A DNA stretch of 64,000 nucleotides from Hyphomicrobiales bacterium. GTDB lineage: Bacteria > Pseudomonadota > Alphaproteobacteria > Rhizobiales > JAJFHB01. The notes under the pieces were generated by a model. That model had not been told where the DNA came from, made no database searches, and worked only from the letters and a program-made list of their open reading frames with translations. Positions within the stretch are counted from its first letter, which is position 1. Every line of letters starts with the position of its first letter. The position numbers and the translations under genes are program-made. The stretch lies in assembly GCA_021775755.1 (NCBI GenBank), contig JAJFHE010000021.1, positions 1 through 64,000 on the forward strand. The letters run 5' to 3'. This document shows positions 26,091-35,715 of the stretch, one piece after another.

Positions 26091-27608
26091 ATGACAATCC
26101 TTTCCCTCAAAGATGCGGGCTTCATTGCGCGCTCCCCACTCTTCCAGAATCTCAATGTGACGTTCGGCCCGGACGACCGTGTCGGTCTGGTGGCCCAGAA
26201 TGGTGCCGGAAAGACCACACTGTTGAACTGCCTTGCAGGCGAGATCGATTTCACCCAAGGCGGTTTTGTTTGTTCGCGCGGCGCACGTATCGGATACGTG
26301 CCACAGGACGTCGGGCGGCAGTTTCAGGCGCTTACCCTTCGCGACGCGGTGCTCGACGCTCTCGGCGGCGACATGCGCGAAAGCGAAAGCTGGCGCATCG
26401 ATGTGATGCTCGATTCAATCAATGTCCCCGTGCAAATGCACGACGCGCTCGTTTCCACCCTGAGCGGGGGTTGGCAGCGATTGATGCTGTTGGCCCGGGC
26501 CTGGGTGAGCGAGCCGGACATCTTGCTGATGGACGAACCCACCAACCACCTGGATCTGGAAAAGATCCTGATGCTTGAAGCCTGGCTGCGGACCTGGGCG
26601 GGCAGCACGTTGGTGATCATCGCCAGCCATGACCGCAGTTTTCTCAATGCCGTCACCAACCGAACCTTGTTTGTGCGGCCTGACAGATCGCGATTGTACG
26701 CACTGCCCTACAGCCGTGCTCGCGAGGAACTGGCGAAGGCGGATGCCGCCGACGCGACAGAGCAGGAGCGCGATCTGAAACAGGCTCAGCGGCTGCGCCG
26801 GCAGTCGGCCAAACTGAAGAACATCGGCATCAACTCGCACAGCGATCTACTGCTGAAGAAACAGAAGCAATTGCGCGAGCGGGCCGAAAAGATTGAAGAC
26901 ACGGTAAAATCGCTACATCACGAGCGCTCCGGCGAGATCCGGCTATCGAACCATCGCACGCATGCAAAAACACTCATCCGAATCCAGGATTTTCCGGTCA
27001 GCACGCCCAATGGCCGCGTCTTGTTCAAGGTGTCCGACCTGAAAGTGCTTCAGGGCGGCAGGATCGTTGTGTTGGGGCGCAATGGCACCGGCAAGTCGAC
27101 TTTCCTGCGCCTGTTGCGGCGGGCTCTTCTGGACGATGCCGACACGCCCGGCATCCGTGCCACGCCAACGCTTGCGGTCGGTTGCATGGATCAGGAACTG
27201 TCGGACCTGCCGCCGGACCGAACCCCGTTCGATCTTGTCTCCGGTCACGGGCACGGTGATGCGCACAGCCGTTCCGCACTGGCCTCCGCTGGCATTGCCC
27301 ACGACAAGCAAGGCCGTACGAGCGGAGAACTGTCGTTCGGCCAGAGATCGCGGCTTGCTCTTCTGGCTCTGCGCTTTGCGGCTCCGAACTTCTATCTGCT
27401 GGATGAGCCGACCAGTCATGTGGACATTGCCGGACAGGAAGCTCTTGCCGATGAAATCAAGATGCAGGGCACAAGCTGTGTGCTGGTGTCCCATGACCGG
27501 ACCTTCGTACGCGACACAGGGACCCGATTCCTCCTGATCGAACGTGGCGGATTGAGCGAGTTGGAGTCGCCGGATGTTTTTTTCACATCGCTCCAACCGC
27601 AAAACTGA
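26091..27608 (+). CDS. ABC-F family ATP-binding protein
   Basis: A 505-residue soluble protein with two ABC ATPase domains and no membrane segments. Domain 1 has Walker A 'GLVAQNGAGKTTL', signature 'LSGGWQRLMLLARAW' and Walker B 'ILLMDEPTNHLD'. A charged interdomain linker (residues ~210-300, rich in Lys/Arg/Glu) matches the P-site tRNA interaction motif region. Domain 2 has 'VLGRNGTGKSTF', a degenerate signature 'LSFGQRSR' and 'YLLDEPTSHVD'. ABC-F proteins act on the ribosome, either as translation factors such as EttA or as antibiotic-resistance ribosome protectors. The leader peptide upstream favours the resistance-type role (inference). Confidence 0.92.
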   Translation: MTILSLKDAGFIARSPLFQNLNVTFGPDDRVGLVAQNGAGKTTLLNCLAGEIDFTQGGFVCSRGARIGYVPQDVGRQFQALTLRDAVLDALGGDMRESESWRIDVMLDSINVPVQMHDALVSTLSGGWQRLMLLARAWVSEPDILLMDEPTNHLDLEKILMLEAWLRTWAGSTLVIIASHDRSFLNAVTNRTLFVRPDRSRLYALPYSRAREELAKADAADATEQERDLKQAQRLRRQSAKLKNIGINSHSDLLLKKQKQLRERAEKIEDTVKSLHHERSGEIRLSNHRTHAKTLIRIQDFPVSTPNGRVLFKVSDLKVLQGGRIVVLGRNGTGKSTFLRLLRRALLDDADTPGIRATPTLAVGCMDQELSDLPPDRTPFDLVSGHGHGDAHSRSALASAGIAHDKQGRTSGELSFGQRSRLALLALRFAAPNFYLLDEPTSHVDIAGQEALADEIKMQGTSCVLVSHDRTFVRDTGTRFLLIERGGLSELESPDVFFTSLQPQN

Positions 27609-27611
27609 TCG

Positions 27612-28499
27612 TCAGGCTCTCTGGTGGCATGCCCCGGCCAGCGCTTCCAGTACGCCGACCGCGACCTCGGCTGTCAGGCCGTCCGGGTCATACGAGGGGT
27701 CATAGGAGGCGAGCCCGCCGCCGGCAACACGGACATGCCTGCCGATCAGGGCGATGGCTTCGCGCACTTCTTCCGCACGGAGGCCATTGGGCGCATTGTA
27801 GTGGTTGGCGGGCGCTTCGAGCGGGTCGTGCGCGTCGAGATCGATATGCAGATAGACATGGTCGACCTCGCCGGCCAACCGCTGGAGAAACGGCTCGAAC
27901 GCCTCTTGGACACCCTTTGAGCGCACGTCGCCAACGCGTATTTCCGTGATTGCCGAGCCTGTCAGATCTTCCGATTCCCAGCGGTCGAGATCGCGCGCAC
28001 CGACGATTGCCGTTGCGGTTTCGGAGACGGGCACATAGCCGGGGACGGTTGAAAGCACGTTGCGCCAGCACCTGCCGGTCAACATGGCTAGACCCATCCC
28101 ATCGAGGAATCCACTGTCGGTTGTCTCGGGCGTGCAGAAGTCGCCATGCGCATCGAACCAGACAACGCCGAGCTTTTTGCCGCGAACCCCGCTGGTGCCG
28201 CCAACCCCGCTCGTACCACCAACCGCAGCGTTGCAGTTGCCGGAAAGCACGATCGGCATACGACCTGCATCGCATGCCCTTGCAACCGCTTCGGAGAGGC
28301 GCCGTTGCGCTTCAAAAATAAGATCGCCTTCGGAGTCGTAGCTCACCTTTGTTTCGACATCGACGACGCGGGCGTCTGTCCCAGAGGCCGCGAGCCGTTC
28401 AACGGCGCCGTGGCGCAGCACTCTTTCCGGCCCAAGACCGCAACGCCAGTCCCGCCGGCCAGAGTCGTAAGGCAGTTTGATCAGGTCTACTGCATTCAT
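27612..28499 (-). CDS. Arginase/ureohydrolase family protein
   Basis: A 295-residue Mn-dependent ureohydrolase-fold protein. Metal-binding motifs are 'SGNCNAAVG' (residues 86-94, replacing the usual GGDHS), 'VVWFDAHGDF' (113-122) and 'LHIDLDAHDP'. The GNCN variant still offers Cys/Asn rather than the first His ligand, and occurs in a subgroup of arginase-like proteins, so hydrolase activity on arginine or another guanidino compound is uncertain. Residues 94-105 hold a duplicated VGGTSG unit encoded by an 18-bp tandem repeat (28185-28220). It is convergent with the ABC-F gene and lies just after an acetyltransferase gene on the same strand. Confidence 0.82.
   Translation of the reverse strand: MNAVDLIKLPYDSGRRDWRCGLGPERVLRHGAVERLAASGTDARVVDVETKVSYDSEGDLIFEAQRRLSEAVARACDAGRMPIVLSGNCNAAVGGTSGVGGTSGVRGKKLGVVWFDAHGDFCTPETTDSGFLDGMGLAMLTGRCWRNVLSTVPGYVPVSETATAIVGARDLDRWESEDLTGSAITEIRVGDVRSKGVQEAFEPFLQRLAGEVDHVYLHIDLDAHDPLEAPANHYNAPNGLRAEEVREAIALIGRHVRVAGGGLASYDPSYDPDGLTAEVAVGVLEALAGACHQRA
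28185..28220 (-). repeat. 18-bp tandem duplication inside the arginase-like gene
   Basis: Two adjacent 18-bp units, AACCCCGCTGGTGCCGCC and AACCCCGCTCGTACCACC on the plus strand, differ at three positions. They encode a doubled VGGTSG in the loop between the GNCN and DAHGD metal motifs. Confidence 0.8.
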
Positions 28500-28506
28500 T
28501 GTCTGC

Positions 28507-28962
28507 TCACAAAACGCCTTTGGTTTGCGGCGTACCGTTGAAATATTTCACGAAGAACGTCTTCGTCAGCTTCGGGTGGTGTGCGTTGGGCCGCGAGAAC
28601 TCGATTTCATATCCGCACTTTTCGTAGAACCCGGCGGCTTGAAAGCCGTTCGTGACGAGATTGATATTGTTGTAGCCCTTGCCTTCATATCGCTCTTCCA
28701 ACGCGTGCAACAGCCGGGTTCCGTAACCTTGCTTTCGGTGCCGGGCATCGACCCAGATGTCATCGACATAAAGTTCGGCATAGGCTGAATAGGCATTGAG
28801 AACGCCAATCGGCTCGCCATCGTCGTTGTGAGCCACGATGGAAAATGTTTGGTAGTCGCAGACAACGCCGTGAAACGTTTCGTGTTCCTCGTGCCCTTGT
28901 GTCACTTTTTGTTCAACCTCCGGCGGCAGTTCGTCCAGAAACTCAATGTTGTCGCGGTGCAT
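28507..28962 (-). CDS. GNAT family N-acetyltransferase
   Basis: A 151-residue acetyltransferase. The acetyl-CoA motif is 'ELYVDDIWVDARHRKQGYGTRLLHALEERYEGKGYNNINLVTNGFQAAGFYEKCGYEIE', with the R-K-Q-G-Y-G-T pyrophosphate loop. ATG 28962 is preferred, with GAGG 5 nt upstream; an in-frame ATG at 28986 would add eight residues. It lies 7 bp upstream of the arginase-like gene on the same strand, so the two are likely cotranscribed. The acceptor substrate is unknown; acetylation of a guanidino or amino compound handled by its neighbour is conceivable. Confidence 0.85.
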   Translation of the reverse strand: MHRDNIEFLDELPPEVEQKVTQGHEEHETFHGVVCDYQTFSIVAHNDDGEPIGVLNAYSAYAELYVDDIWVDARHRKQGYGTRLLHALEERYEGKGYNNINLVTNGFQAAGFYEKCGYEIEFSRPNAHHPKLTKTFFVKYFNGTPQTKGVL

Positions 28963-29107
28963 GAAGACCTCGGTGGGTGTTTGCATAGGCTGGGTGAGTA
29001 TAGCTCGGCGATTGCGGATTTGCTTTTCGCTTGACTCTATCCGATGGCTTCCACAATCGTGTTTCGGGCTCTCGTGTGTGTGAGCAATGATCGCGTCGGA
29101 GGTTTCA

Positions 29108-30109
29108 ATGTCCGGTGATGTTCAGCGAACTGGTTCGCGAAGCGGCAGGTCCGCTTGGAACCACCATCCGCAATTACCCATTGAGATCGCGCCCTATTTC
29201 AACTGGCCGCCGGAACCGGTGCGCACCGCGAAGTGGTTTGTGCGGCTTTGGCTGCCGCTTACCGAACGCGGAATGATCGTCGGACTTTCCATTCTCACCT
29301 GGCTCTATCTGACGCCGGCGTTAGAGCGCTGCCAAACGCTTGCCTTCGACTGGATCGCGGAAATCTACATACGTAACTTCGCGCTGATGTTCATCGTCGC
29401 CGGGGGTCTGCATCTTTATCTCTACTCGTTGTCCAAACAGGGCAGGACGCTTAAATACGACGCCCGCGATCTGGCTGAAAACAACCGCACCTTCAGCTTC
29501 AGGAGCCAGGTGAAGGACAACATGTACTGGAGTCTCGTGAGCTGCGTCGCGGTTTGGACCGCCTATGAAGTGACGTTCATGTGGGGCTTTGCCAACGGTT
29601 ATGGCTTCATGATCGAGTGGAGCGATAATCCGGTGTGGTTTGCGGCGCTGTTTCTCCTGGCGCCGTTCTGGACCGCGTTTTCGTTCTACTGGATCCACCG
29701 GCTGCTGCACTGGCCGCCGCTCTACAGGCTTGCCCATGCGGTGCATCACAGGAACTCCAACATCGGCCCGTGGTCCGGCTGTTCGATGCATCCCGTCGAG
29801 CACATCCTGTGGCTGATTTCCGTGGCGGTCCACTGGGTGATCGCTTGCCACCCAGTGCATGTGATCTATTACCAGCAGATCCAGATCATAACGGCGATCA
29901 CGTCTCACACCGGTTTTGAGGGGCTGGTCGTCGCGGGCAGGAACCGGCTTGCCATGGGCGAGTTCTTCCATCAGCTGCATCACCGCTACCACGAGTGCAA
30001 TTACGGCTCGTCCGAAACCCACTGGGACCGCCTGTTCGGCACATTCCACGACGGCTCCGAACAGGCCACGGATGTCATGAAGGAACGCCGCAGAATGATG
30101 CACGCCTGA
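29108..30109 (+). CDS. Fatty acid hydroxylase / sterol desaturase superfamily protein (second copy)
   Basis: A 333-residue membrane di-iron oxygenase, different from the one at 24914. Histidine clusters are HRLLH, HAVHHRN and HQLHHRYHECNYG, with hydrophobic segments around residues 50-75, 85-105, 145-165 and 185-205. ATG 29108 has GGAGG 5 nt upstream and is preferred over ATG 29087. The last 60 codons are duplicated 6 kb downstream (36019-36201). The substrate is unknown; the long N-terminal cytosolic part and the 'SGCSMHPVEHILW' motif place it in the broad sterol-desaturase group. Confidence 0.88.
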   Translation: MSGDVQRTGSRSGRSAWNHHPQLPIEIAPYFNWPPEPVRTAKWFVRLWLPLTERGMIVGLSILTWLYLTPALERCQTLAFDWIAEIYIRNFALMFIVAGGLHLYLYSLSKQGRTLKYDARDLAENNRTFSFRSQVKDNMYWSLVSCVAVWTAYEVTFMWGFANGYGFMIEWSDNPVWFAALFLLAPFWTAFSFYWIHRLLHWPPLYRLAHAVHHRNSNIGPWSGCSMHPVEHILWLISVAVHWVIACHPVHVIYYQQIQIITAITSHTGFEGLVVAGRNRLAMGEFFHQLHHRYHECNYGSSETHWDRLFGTFHDGSEQATDVMKERRRMMHA

Positions 30110-30110
30110 G
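29928..30110 (+). repeat. Direct repeat A: 3' end of the hydroxylase gene
   Basis: This 183-bp stretch (the last ~60 codons plus stop of the hydroxylase gene) recurs in the same orientation at 36019-36201 with no gaps and about 7 substitutions by eye. The two copies bracket 5.9 kb that hold two large secreted-protein genes. Confidence 0.9.
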
Positions 30111-30226
30111 GCGTGAAGGCTGCGCTGTCGCTTGATAAATGTGACTGGATCACCGGGCTGGATCTCCACAAATGTTACGCCAACGCGGAGAAGCTTGTCC
30201 CTACATCATCGGTTTGGTCTTTAACG

Positions 30227-33028
30227 CTATCGGTACTGTCGACTGCATAGTCCGACGCGGGCGTGGCCCGATATGCCTCTGACCTGGGCCGTCAGTGTGC
30301 CGCCGGGATTGGCTGTCACCTGCTGCCCGCCAGTTGCATCCTCAGGCGGCGGGAGCCACGGGTTCCGCTCGGTGGACGTCCAGCTGTCAATCGACTGATC
30401 TTCAGTAAGGAGCGTCACCACGTCGTCCCATTGGAGTGTAAACTCGTCGCTCTCACCATCGGCTTCGATCGTTTCCCCTAAGAGTTGGCTTCGAAACACT
30501 TCGCCTGCCTGCACATTCGCGCCGCGGTGGAACGCGAAAACGTCAATATACTGAAGCCGCCACGGTGCGCCCAACAGCCTGCCCAGCGTGTGCAGAAATC
30601 GATCGGGATCTTGACGCGTCTCTCGGTCGGCACCGCTCGCAAATGTCCGCCTGAGCTGTTCGCGATCCACAGCTTTGTCGTCGTCATGCTCATAAACCTC
30701 AACCGACATAACGACGCTTCCATGGGGCGGCAAGCGAATGAAGGTGCCGCTCCCGGTCTGACGGGGAAAGTTATGTACATTGAGAGGATCTGAGGCGGGA
30801 CCACCAGGTTCCGGTTTCTCGTCCGGATCGTCAGGTGCGGGTATCACGTCGGAAAGGTAGGCATTTGCCTGTTCGGTACGCCCGTTATATGGCGCTGTCA
30901 GAAATACGACGAACGGCTCATCAGCAAAGGAGAGCCGGTCCACCGACGCCTCCCTGATAATCTTGAGACGTTGCGCCTTGATCTCGACAACGATCCATCC
31001 GTCGTCCCGCTCCTGCTGTGTCAAAGGCGCTGTACCTTCGTTGATTTGATAGGTGAATTCGTACACGCCCTGATCGCCGCCATCGACAAGGAGGGTACGC
31101 TCGATACGATTGCGGCTGGAAAGCGCCGAACTTATTTGCCGGGCGGTTAGGAAATCCTTCGCTCGTCCGACGAAATCGGCACCTCCCGCGACTACGGTAA
31201 AGATAGTGCGCCGAAGGCTGGTCGCAGCTTGAACGATATCGTTGGCCAGATCGTCGACCAACGCCTCCAACGCCTCCGCCAGTCCCGCCGCATCGTTGCG
31301 CAGCTGTAGCGACTGCGGACGTTCAGTGAACGGTCCGATCGTGTAGGTGTCGTCGTCACCCTCCTCGAAATCGTCGTAGATGAGCAGAATGTTGTCTGTC
31401 GTCCCGCGCCGGTCGGTTTTCGGCAGATGATCCAAAACGATACTTTCGGTCTCACCGCTCGGCAGCGACACGACCGCAGTCACGTCTGCATCGGTTCCGT
31501 CGCCGGACGTGGTTCCGGTTCTGAGCCGCAAGCGGAGATACCAGCCGTCGGCACTTGCCGCAGACTCCAAATCGACAGCCGACGGATTGACGACCGGGTA
31601 GGGGCCGGCAGAAAGGAACTGGTAGGGCAGGCGACATAGATCCTCGAACTGTCCTGTCCGCTCCGCATCGACCAGTTTGTCCGGATCAGAAATCAAATCT
31701 TCCTGCCAGCATTGTTGCACGGAGGCCAGGCCCGCCGCGGAGCCTTCCCGTTTCACACGCTCCCACCAGAACCATGCAAGGCGCTGGCGTGGCGGCAGCG
31801 CCCGGGCATCCACAGCGCGCCCGGGAGAGGGACCTATGACCTCATCTAAATAATCGATCCACTCCATTGTGGCGCGGATAGCGAGATCCTTGACGCCGGC
31901 GAAAACATAATCGGCATCTGATGTGCAAACCTCTGGCCGCTCTTCATTCTCCACGCAGCGTTCACTCTCGGTCGAATGTGGAGAGTGAGTGCCGATGATG
32001 GACTGGCAGTGCGATCGTGGGAAGTACATGCCTCCCTTTCCCGGACGGAAATTCAGTTCGTCGGTGACCAACCTGCGCTCGGGTGCCTGGACCCGCGATA
32101 GCCAGGTGGAATCGAGCGCAATTCCAGTCGGTTCAAGCAGTACCAAATTTTCGGGCACCCAATGATTGACACTGACGGTCACGGAGCCGGCGTTGCGGCA
32201 CAGGCGCCACTCCTCGCAGATTACGAAATTCTGGAGTGGCGAGAGGCCGCCGCAAATCGGTTGAAGCACGGAGTCCATTGTATCGCCTCGCAGCAATGAG
32301 CATGCCATCGAGTAGGCTCCGTGATGGCGCGGCGCGCCTGAGCGTGTGCGCTCATAGGCGCCGCTGTAAAGTGGCGAATTGACGTTCCTTCTGGCCGGCT
32401 CCGTCTGATGCCACGTCATGCACCGGCGGTAGGGGTAATCGACCCAGTTCGAGTGAGAGTAAAAGTCCTGCACCGCATGCACGGACACACCGATGATGTT
32501 ATGGGCGGCGCCTACATCTCCGATTCCCGGTCCTTCCCTCATCGCCGCCCAGTAAAGTCCGGCCAGCGTGCCGGCGGCGTAGCGCACCCAGTTGGCGCGA
32601 AGTCCTTCGATGGTAAATGTGTCGTCGAAGTGGAGTTTCGCCAACTCCGAAAACCCAACAAGTGCCGCCTTGGTGCGATCGCTGGAGATGCCATCACTCG
32701 ATACACTGCCCTGCGCCCAGAACAGCGGGTTGTAGAGATACGAATCGATGTAGTCGGCATGCCAGGCGACGGCGTCTGCAGCTGCTGGATCGAATCCTGC
32801 GCCCTCGTATACCGGTTCTCCCCCCATCAATGCCCGCTTGGTGATGTCTTCGTGATGCCACGGGCGACCGCAGAGCACATCCTCGCCGGCGAAGCCGAAC
32901 GCCTTGGACATGTGTGCCGTAACCGTGACCATCAGCAACAACGAAACGCTAAGCGCCCGTGCGAGCTGGCAACCGCGTTCCCACACCTTGCTTCTTGAAG
33001 CACCCCGGCAGCTGTACGCCATTTTCAT
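30227..33028 (-). CDS. Secreted Het-C-like protein
   Basis: A 933-residue exported protein. Residues 1-46 look like a long signal peptide (hydrophobic 'LSVSLLLMVTVTAHMSKAFGFA'). The mature part starts with 'GRPWHHEDITKRAL' (WHHE at 57-60) and carries 'AHNIIGVSVHAVQDFYSHSNWVDYP' (His-Ala-Val-Gln-Asp-Phe-Tyr-Ser-His at 184-192), the hallmark of Het-C proteins, whose fold resembles zinc-dependent phospholipase C/S1-P1 nuclease. Several cysteine pairs suggest disulfides. The remaining ~650 residues look like beta-rich domains with Asp/Glu-rich loops and are not recognised. The start overlaps the stop of the next gene (ATGA). Enzymatic activity on lipids is an inference. Confidence 0.7.
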   Translation of the reverse strand: MKMAYSCRGASRSKVWERGCQLARALSVSLLLMVTVTAHMSKAFGFAGEDVLCGRPWHHEDITKRALMGGEPVYEGAGFDPAAADAVAWHADYIDSYLYNPLFWAQGSVSSDGISSDRTKAALVGFSELAKLHFDDTFTIEGLRANWVRYAAGTLAGLYWAAMREGPGIGDVGAAHNIIGVSVHAVQDFYSHSNWVDYPYRRCMTWHQTEPARRNVNSPLYSGAYERTRSGAPRHHGAYSMACSLLRGDTMDSVLQPICGGLSPLQNFVICEEWRLCRNAGSVTVSVNHWVPENLVLLEPTGIALDSTWLSRVQAPERRLVTDELNFRPGKGGMYFPRSHCQSIIGTHSPHSTESERCVENEERPEVCTSDADYVFAGVKDLAIRATMEWIDYLDEVIGPSPGRAVDARALPPRQRLAWFWWERVKREGSAAGLASVQQCWQEDLISDPDKLVDAERTGQFEDLCRLPYQFLSAGPYPVVNPSAVDLESAASADGWYLRLRLRTGTTSGDGTDADVTAVVSLPSGETESIVLDHLPKTDRRGTTDNILLIYDDFEEGDDDTYTIGPFTERPQSLQLRNDAAGLAEALEALVDDLANDIVQAATSLRRTIFTVVAGGADFVGRAKDFLTARQISSALSSRNRIERTLLVDGGDQGVYEFTYQINEGTAPLTQQERDDGWIVVEIKAQRLKIIREASVDRLSFADEPFVVFLTAPYNGRTEQANAYLSDVIPAPDDPDEKPEPGGPASDPLNVHNFPRQTGSGTFIRLPPHGSVVMSVEVYEHDDDKAVDREQLRRTFASGADRETRQDPDRFLHTLGRLLGAPWRLQYIDVFAFHRGANVQAGEVFRSQLLGETIEADGESDEFTLQWDDVVTLLTEDQSIDSWTSTERNPWLPPPEDATGGQQVTANPGGTLTAQVRGISGHARVGLCSRQYR

Positions 33029-35610
33029 TGCACAGGCTCCTCCACACTCACGATTTCCGTGATGAACAACCGATCCGTGATCCGGTTCGCTTGAAACGCG
33101 GTTTCGCCGACCATGGCGTGAAGGTCGTTCAGCGAATTCAAAGTAACTTCGATGCTCGTGACGTCCGCATTTTGGTTCTGTTCAAACTCCACCAAAACAC
33201 GGAACCTGTCGCCTGCGGCAACGTCTTGAAGCTCGTCATGTGGCTCTTGCGGCTTCACAATCGTCACCGATTTGATCTCGTCTTCGGTGCACGCTCCAAG
33301 CGGCTCGTGTTCCGGGTACACCCGCCCTGAGTTCATGCCATCGAGATCGTCTTCTCCGAGCCCTATGGTGAGTGGGACCCCGGGTTCTGCAGGCGCGACG
33401 TCAACCGCGAGCCGGTCGTGGACGATGATTGGACACTCAGCGGTACCGGCGCAGCGAGACGTGAGCCTGAGTTCGTGCGGACCGAACGAATGTACGGTCA
33501 TCTTGATGTCCTGCGTCCGTCCGGTTTCGGCATCGACAGTAAATCCTTGCACGGATTGTGGCGGCGGACGCACTGCGCCGGAAGCCGCCACTTCGGTAGC
33601 CCGATAAAGATCAAGGTGAAGTGCGTTGCGCTGGTTTCCCGGAAACACCGAGAAATCGGGTGGCAGGGTCACCCGCGCTTCAATGACCGGCCGGGGCTCT
33701 GGCTGGCTCGTTAGCAACTCGATCGCCCCGGGTAACGCTTCGTGCTGTAGGTCGAAGGGAGCGCTGGCCAGCACCGTCGGCCCTCCCCCCCAGGAGTTCT
33801 GATAGTGGTATGGCCCGACGGCTGCCAGTCGGTTAGGGTGAAACAGAAGCCGCGCCTCGTAACGCCCATGCTCCATGGCGTGCCAAATTTGCCCTCTGTC
33901 GTCGATAGAGCCGACAGAGATGGTGCGCTCATCGCTCGAAACGGGAAAGCGATGTTCAAGTTTCTGCATGAGAATGCTGCAATCTCTGAACTCACCCGGC
34001 AGGCGAGCGAACTCAAGCGCCAGATGTCCGTCCAGGAACTCCGATCCTTCAGGAAGTGTAACCGTGAATTCGACATCGCGACCGACCACTACCCGCTCAC
34101 CTGAGCTCACGCTCACGGCGAATGCGTCCGGTGCCGGCAACACGACGAACTGCTCGCTGCTGGCCAGATACGGTGGTGGCGGCCAGCTGCCCTGCTGCCG
34201 CAGACGCTCCTCTTCCTCCAGATCCATTGCCGGAACTCCAAGAGCCGCGACACTGTAGAAACCAGGCTCCAGATCGGCCGGCAACATCACCCCTTCGGGT
34301 GGGGCGACCACCCAGGCATGAACTGGTTCCGGGTCTTCAAACGATACTGGTGTAACTGTTTCCTGGATCGTTGCTACGCGATAGAGGTTTACCGTGACGT
34401 CGCCGTCTATGTGCGGTCTAGCGTCCCCGACCAAGATCAGTTCGTACTCCGTGCCCTGCAAATAGACGTGCCCATCGGGAAATTCAAATGCTAGCTCTTG
34501 CGGACCGGGTTCTTCCTTTTCGGCAGGGAAAACGTGAAAGCTTTTCTCCCCCGCAAACACCTCACTCCTATAGCCGTCATAATACACTAACCAGGTAAGC
34601 AAGAACCGGTAGGGGCCCGGGCCGGAAGTGTCACCAATAACAAATTCAAATGCGCTGTCGACCAACTGGCTTTGTGGATCTGAGCCGGACTGCGCCGACC
34701 CTGTCAGGAGACCCGGATTTATTCCGATATGGTGGTAATAAACAACCACCCACTGTCCGGTTGCATCACGCTTCAAGACCTTGGCGAGCATGGTATGCGT
34801 GTTCCATAACGCGGAATCGGGGAGCTCTGGGACAATGCGGATAGGAGCGCCGACCCTGAGCGCATTGTCACTCTCGATCCGCAGTGGCACGCTTGGTGTC
34901 GCCCGTAACACCGAGATAGTTTGTCTGTCGAGAACGAAACCGTCAGCGTCGCGGACCTGAAGTTCGTAATCACCGGGCGTTTGCGGCATATGAAAATCGA
35001 AGTTGGATCCAGCCTCTTCGAACACGGAATATCCGCCACCGTTGTACGGCGCGACCAAAACCCCTTCGCGGGTCAGCCCAGCGTCGCGGCGGACATAAAG
35101 ACTCACCGGGAAATCTGGGTAGCGCACGGAAAGCGGCACGACTTCGTTAGGCAGGAAAGACGTCCGGTCCAGTTGCAGGAGGCCCGGAATTTCTTCCACA
35201 GGATTGATGATATAGGTGTGGTGATCTACTGCGGGATGAGTCGATTCCACAATCCGCGCCGTCGCCGAGGTGAGGGTGTCGTTCAAATTCGGAATCGCGG
35301 CGGTGCACTCAAGCACTCCCGACATTTGCGGTTGACCGTCCATATCGGACACCACCCATTCCCAGATGTAATTGTTCTCAACGCAGCCGCTGAAGGACAG
35401 GTATTTGTAGCCGCCACGCTGTGTGAACTGATAGTGCAGACGAACCGTGTCCCCGGCGTGCGGAGTTGGTGGGTCAATTGCGATCGATTGAGCAAGTGCT
35501 GTGGAGGACGGCAACAAGGTCACCAGCGCCAGAACGACCAATCCCAGACGCCGTGCTAACACACGGCGCAAGAGTAACCGGCATCGAAGAATCGTCTTCG
35601 AAACGCCCAT
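33025..35610 (-). CDS. Large secreted beta-rich (Ig-like) protein, function unknown
   Basis: An 861-residue exported protein. Basic N terminus, hydrophobic stretch and 'SSTALAQS' near residue 41 form a signal peptide. The rest is almost entirely beta-strand-like, with repeated units of ~100 residues starting with patterns such as 'IAIDPPTPHAGDTVRLHYQF', 'GLLQLDRTSFLPNEVVPLSVRYP', 'PDAFAVSVSSGERVVVGRDVEFTV', as in strings of bacterial Ig-like domains. No enzyme motif or anchor is seen. ATG 35610 is used; an in-frame GTG at 35661 is the alternative. It is coupled by ATGA overlap to the Het-C-like gene, so the two products are made together and probably interact or act on the same surface. Confidence 0.7.
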   Translation of the reverse strand: MGVSKTILRCRLLLRRVLARRLGLVVLALVTLLPSSTALAQSIAIDPPTPHAGDTVRLHYQFTQRGGYKYLSFSGCVENNYIWEWVVSDMDGQPQMSGVLECTAAIPNLNDTLTSATARIVESTHPAVDHHTYIINPVEEIPGLLQLDRTSFLPNEVVPLSVRYPDFPVSLYVRRDAGLTREGVLVAPYNGGGYSVFEEAGSNFDFHMPQTPGDYELQVRDADGFVLDRQTISVLRATPSVPLRIESDNALRVGAPIRIVPELPDSALWNTHTMLAKVLKRDATGQWVVVYYHHIGINPGLLTGSAQSGSDPQSQLVDSAFEFVIGDTSGPGPYRFLLTWLVYYDGYRSEVFAGEKSFHVFPAEKEEPGPQELAFEFPDGHVYLQGTEYELILVGDARPHIDGDVTVNLYRVATIQETVTPVSFEDPEPVHAWVVAPPEGVMLPADLEPGFYSVAALGVPAMDLEEEERLRQQGSWPPPPYLASSEQFVVLPAPDAFAVSVSSGERVVVGRDVEFTVTLPEGSEFLDGHLALEFARLPGEFRDCSILMQKLEHRFPVSSDERTISVGSIDDRGQIWHAMEHGRYEARLLFHPNRLAAVGPYHYQNSWGGGPTVLASAPFDLQHEALPGAIELLTSQPEPRPVIEARVTLPPDFSVFPGNQRNALHLDLYRATEVAASGAVRPPPQSVQGFTVDAETGRTQDIKMTVHSFGPHELRLTSRCAGTAECPIIVHDRLAVDVAPAEPGVPLTIGLGEDDLDGMNSGRVYPEHEPLGACTEDEIKSVTIVKPQEPHDELQDVAAGDRFRVLVEFEQNQNADVTSIEVTLNSLNDLHAMVGETAFQANRITDRLFITEIVSVEEPVQ

Positions 35611-35715
35611 GGTTGTCGGCGCTTGAGCACCCTCCCTTTGCCTTCGAGGCAGAAGTGACACGTTCCAAATGTGCCGGTAACGCGCCCATCTGCTGGAAAG
35701 CCTAACAAAAGTACT

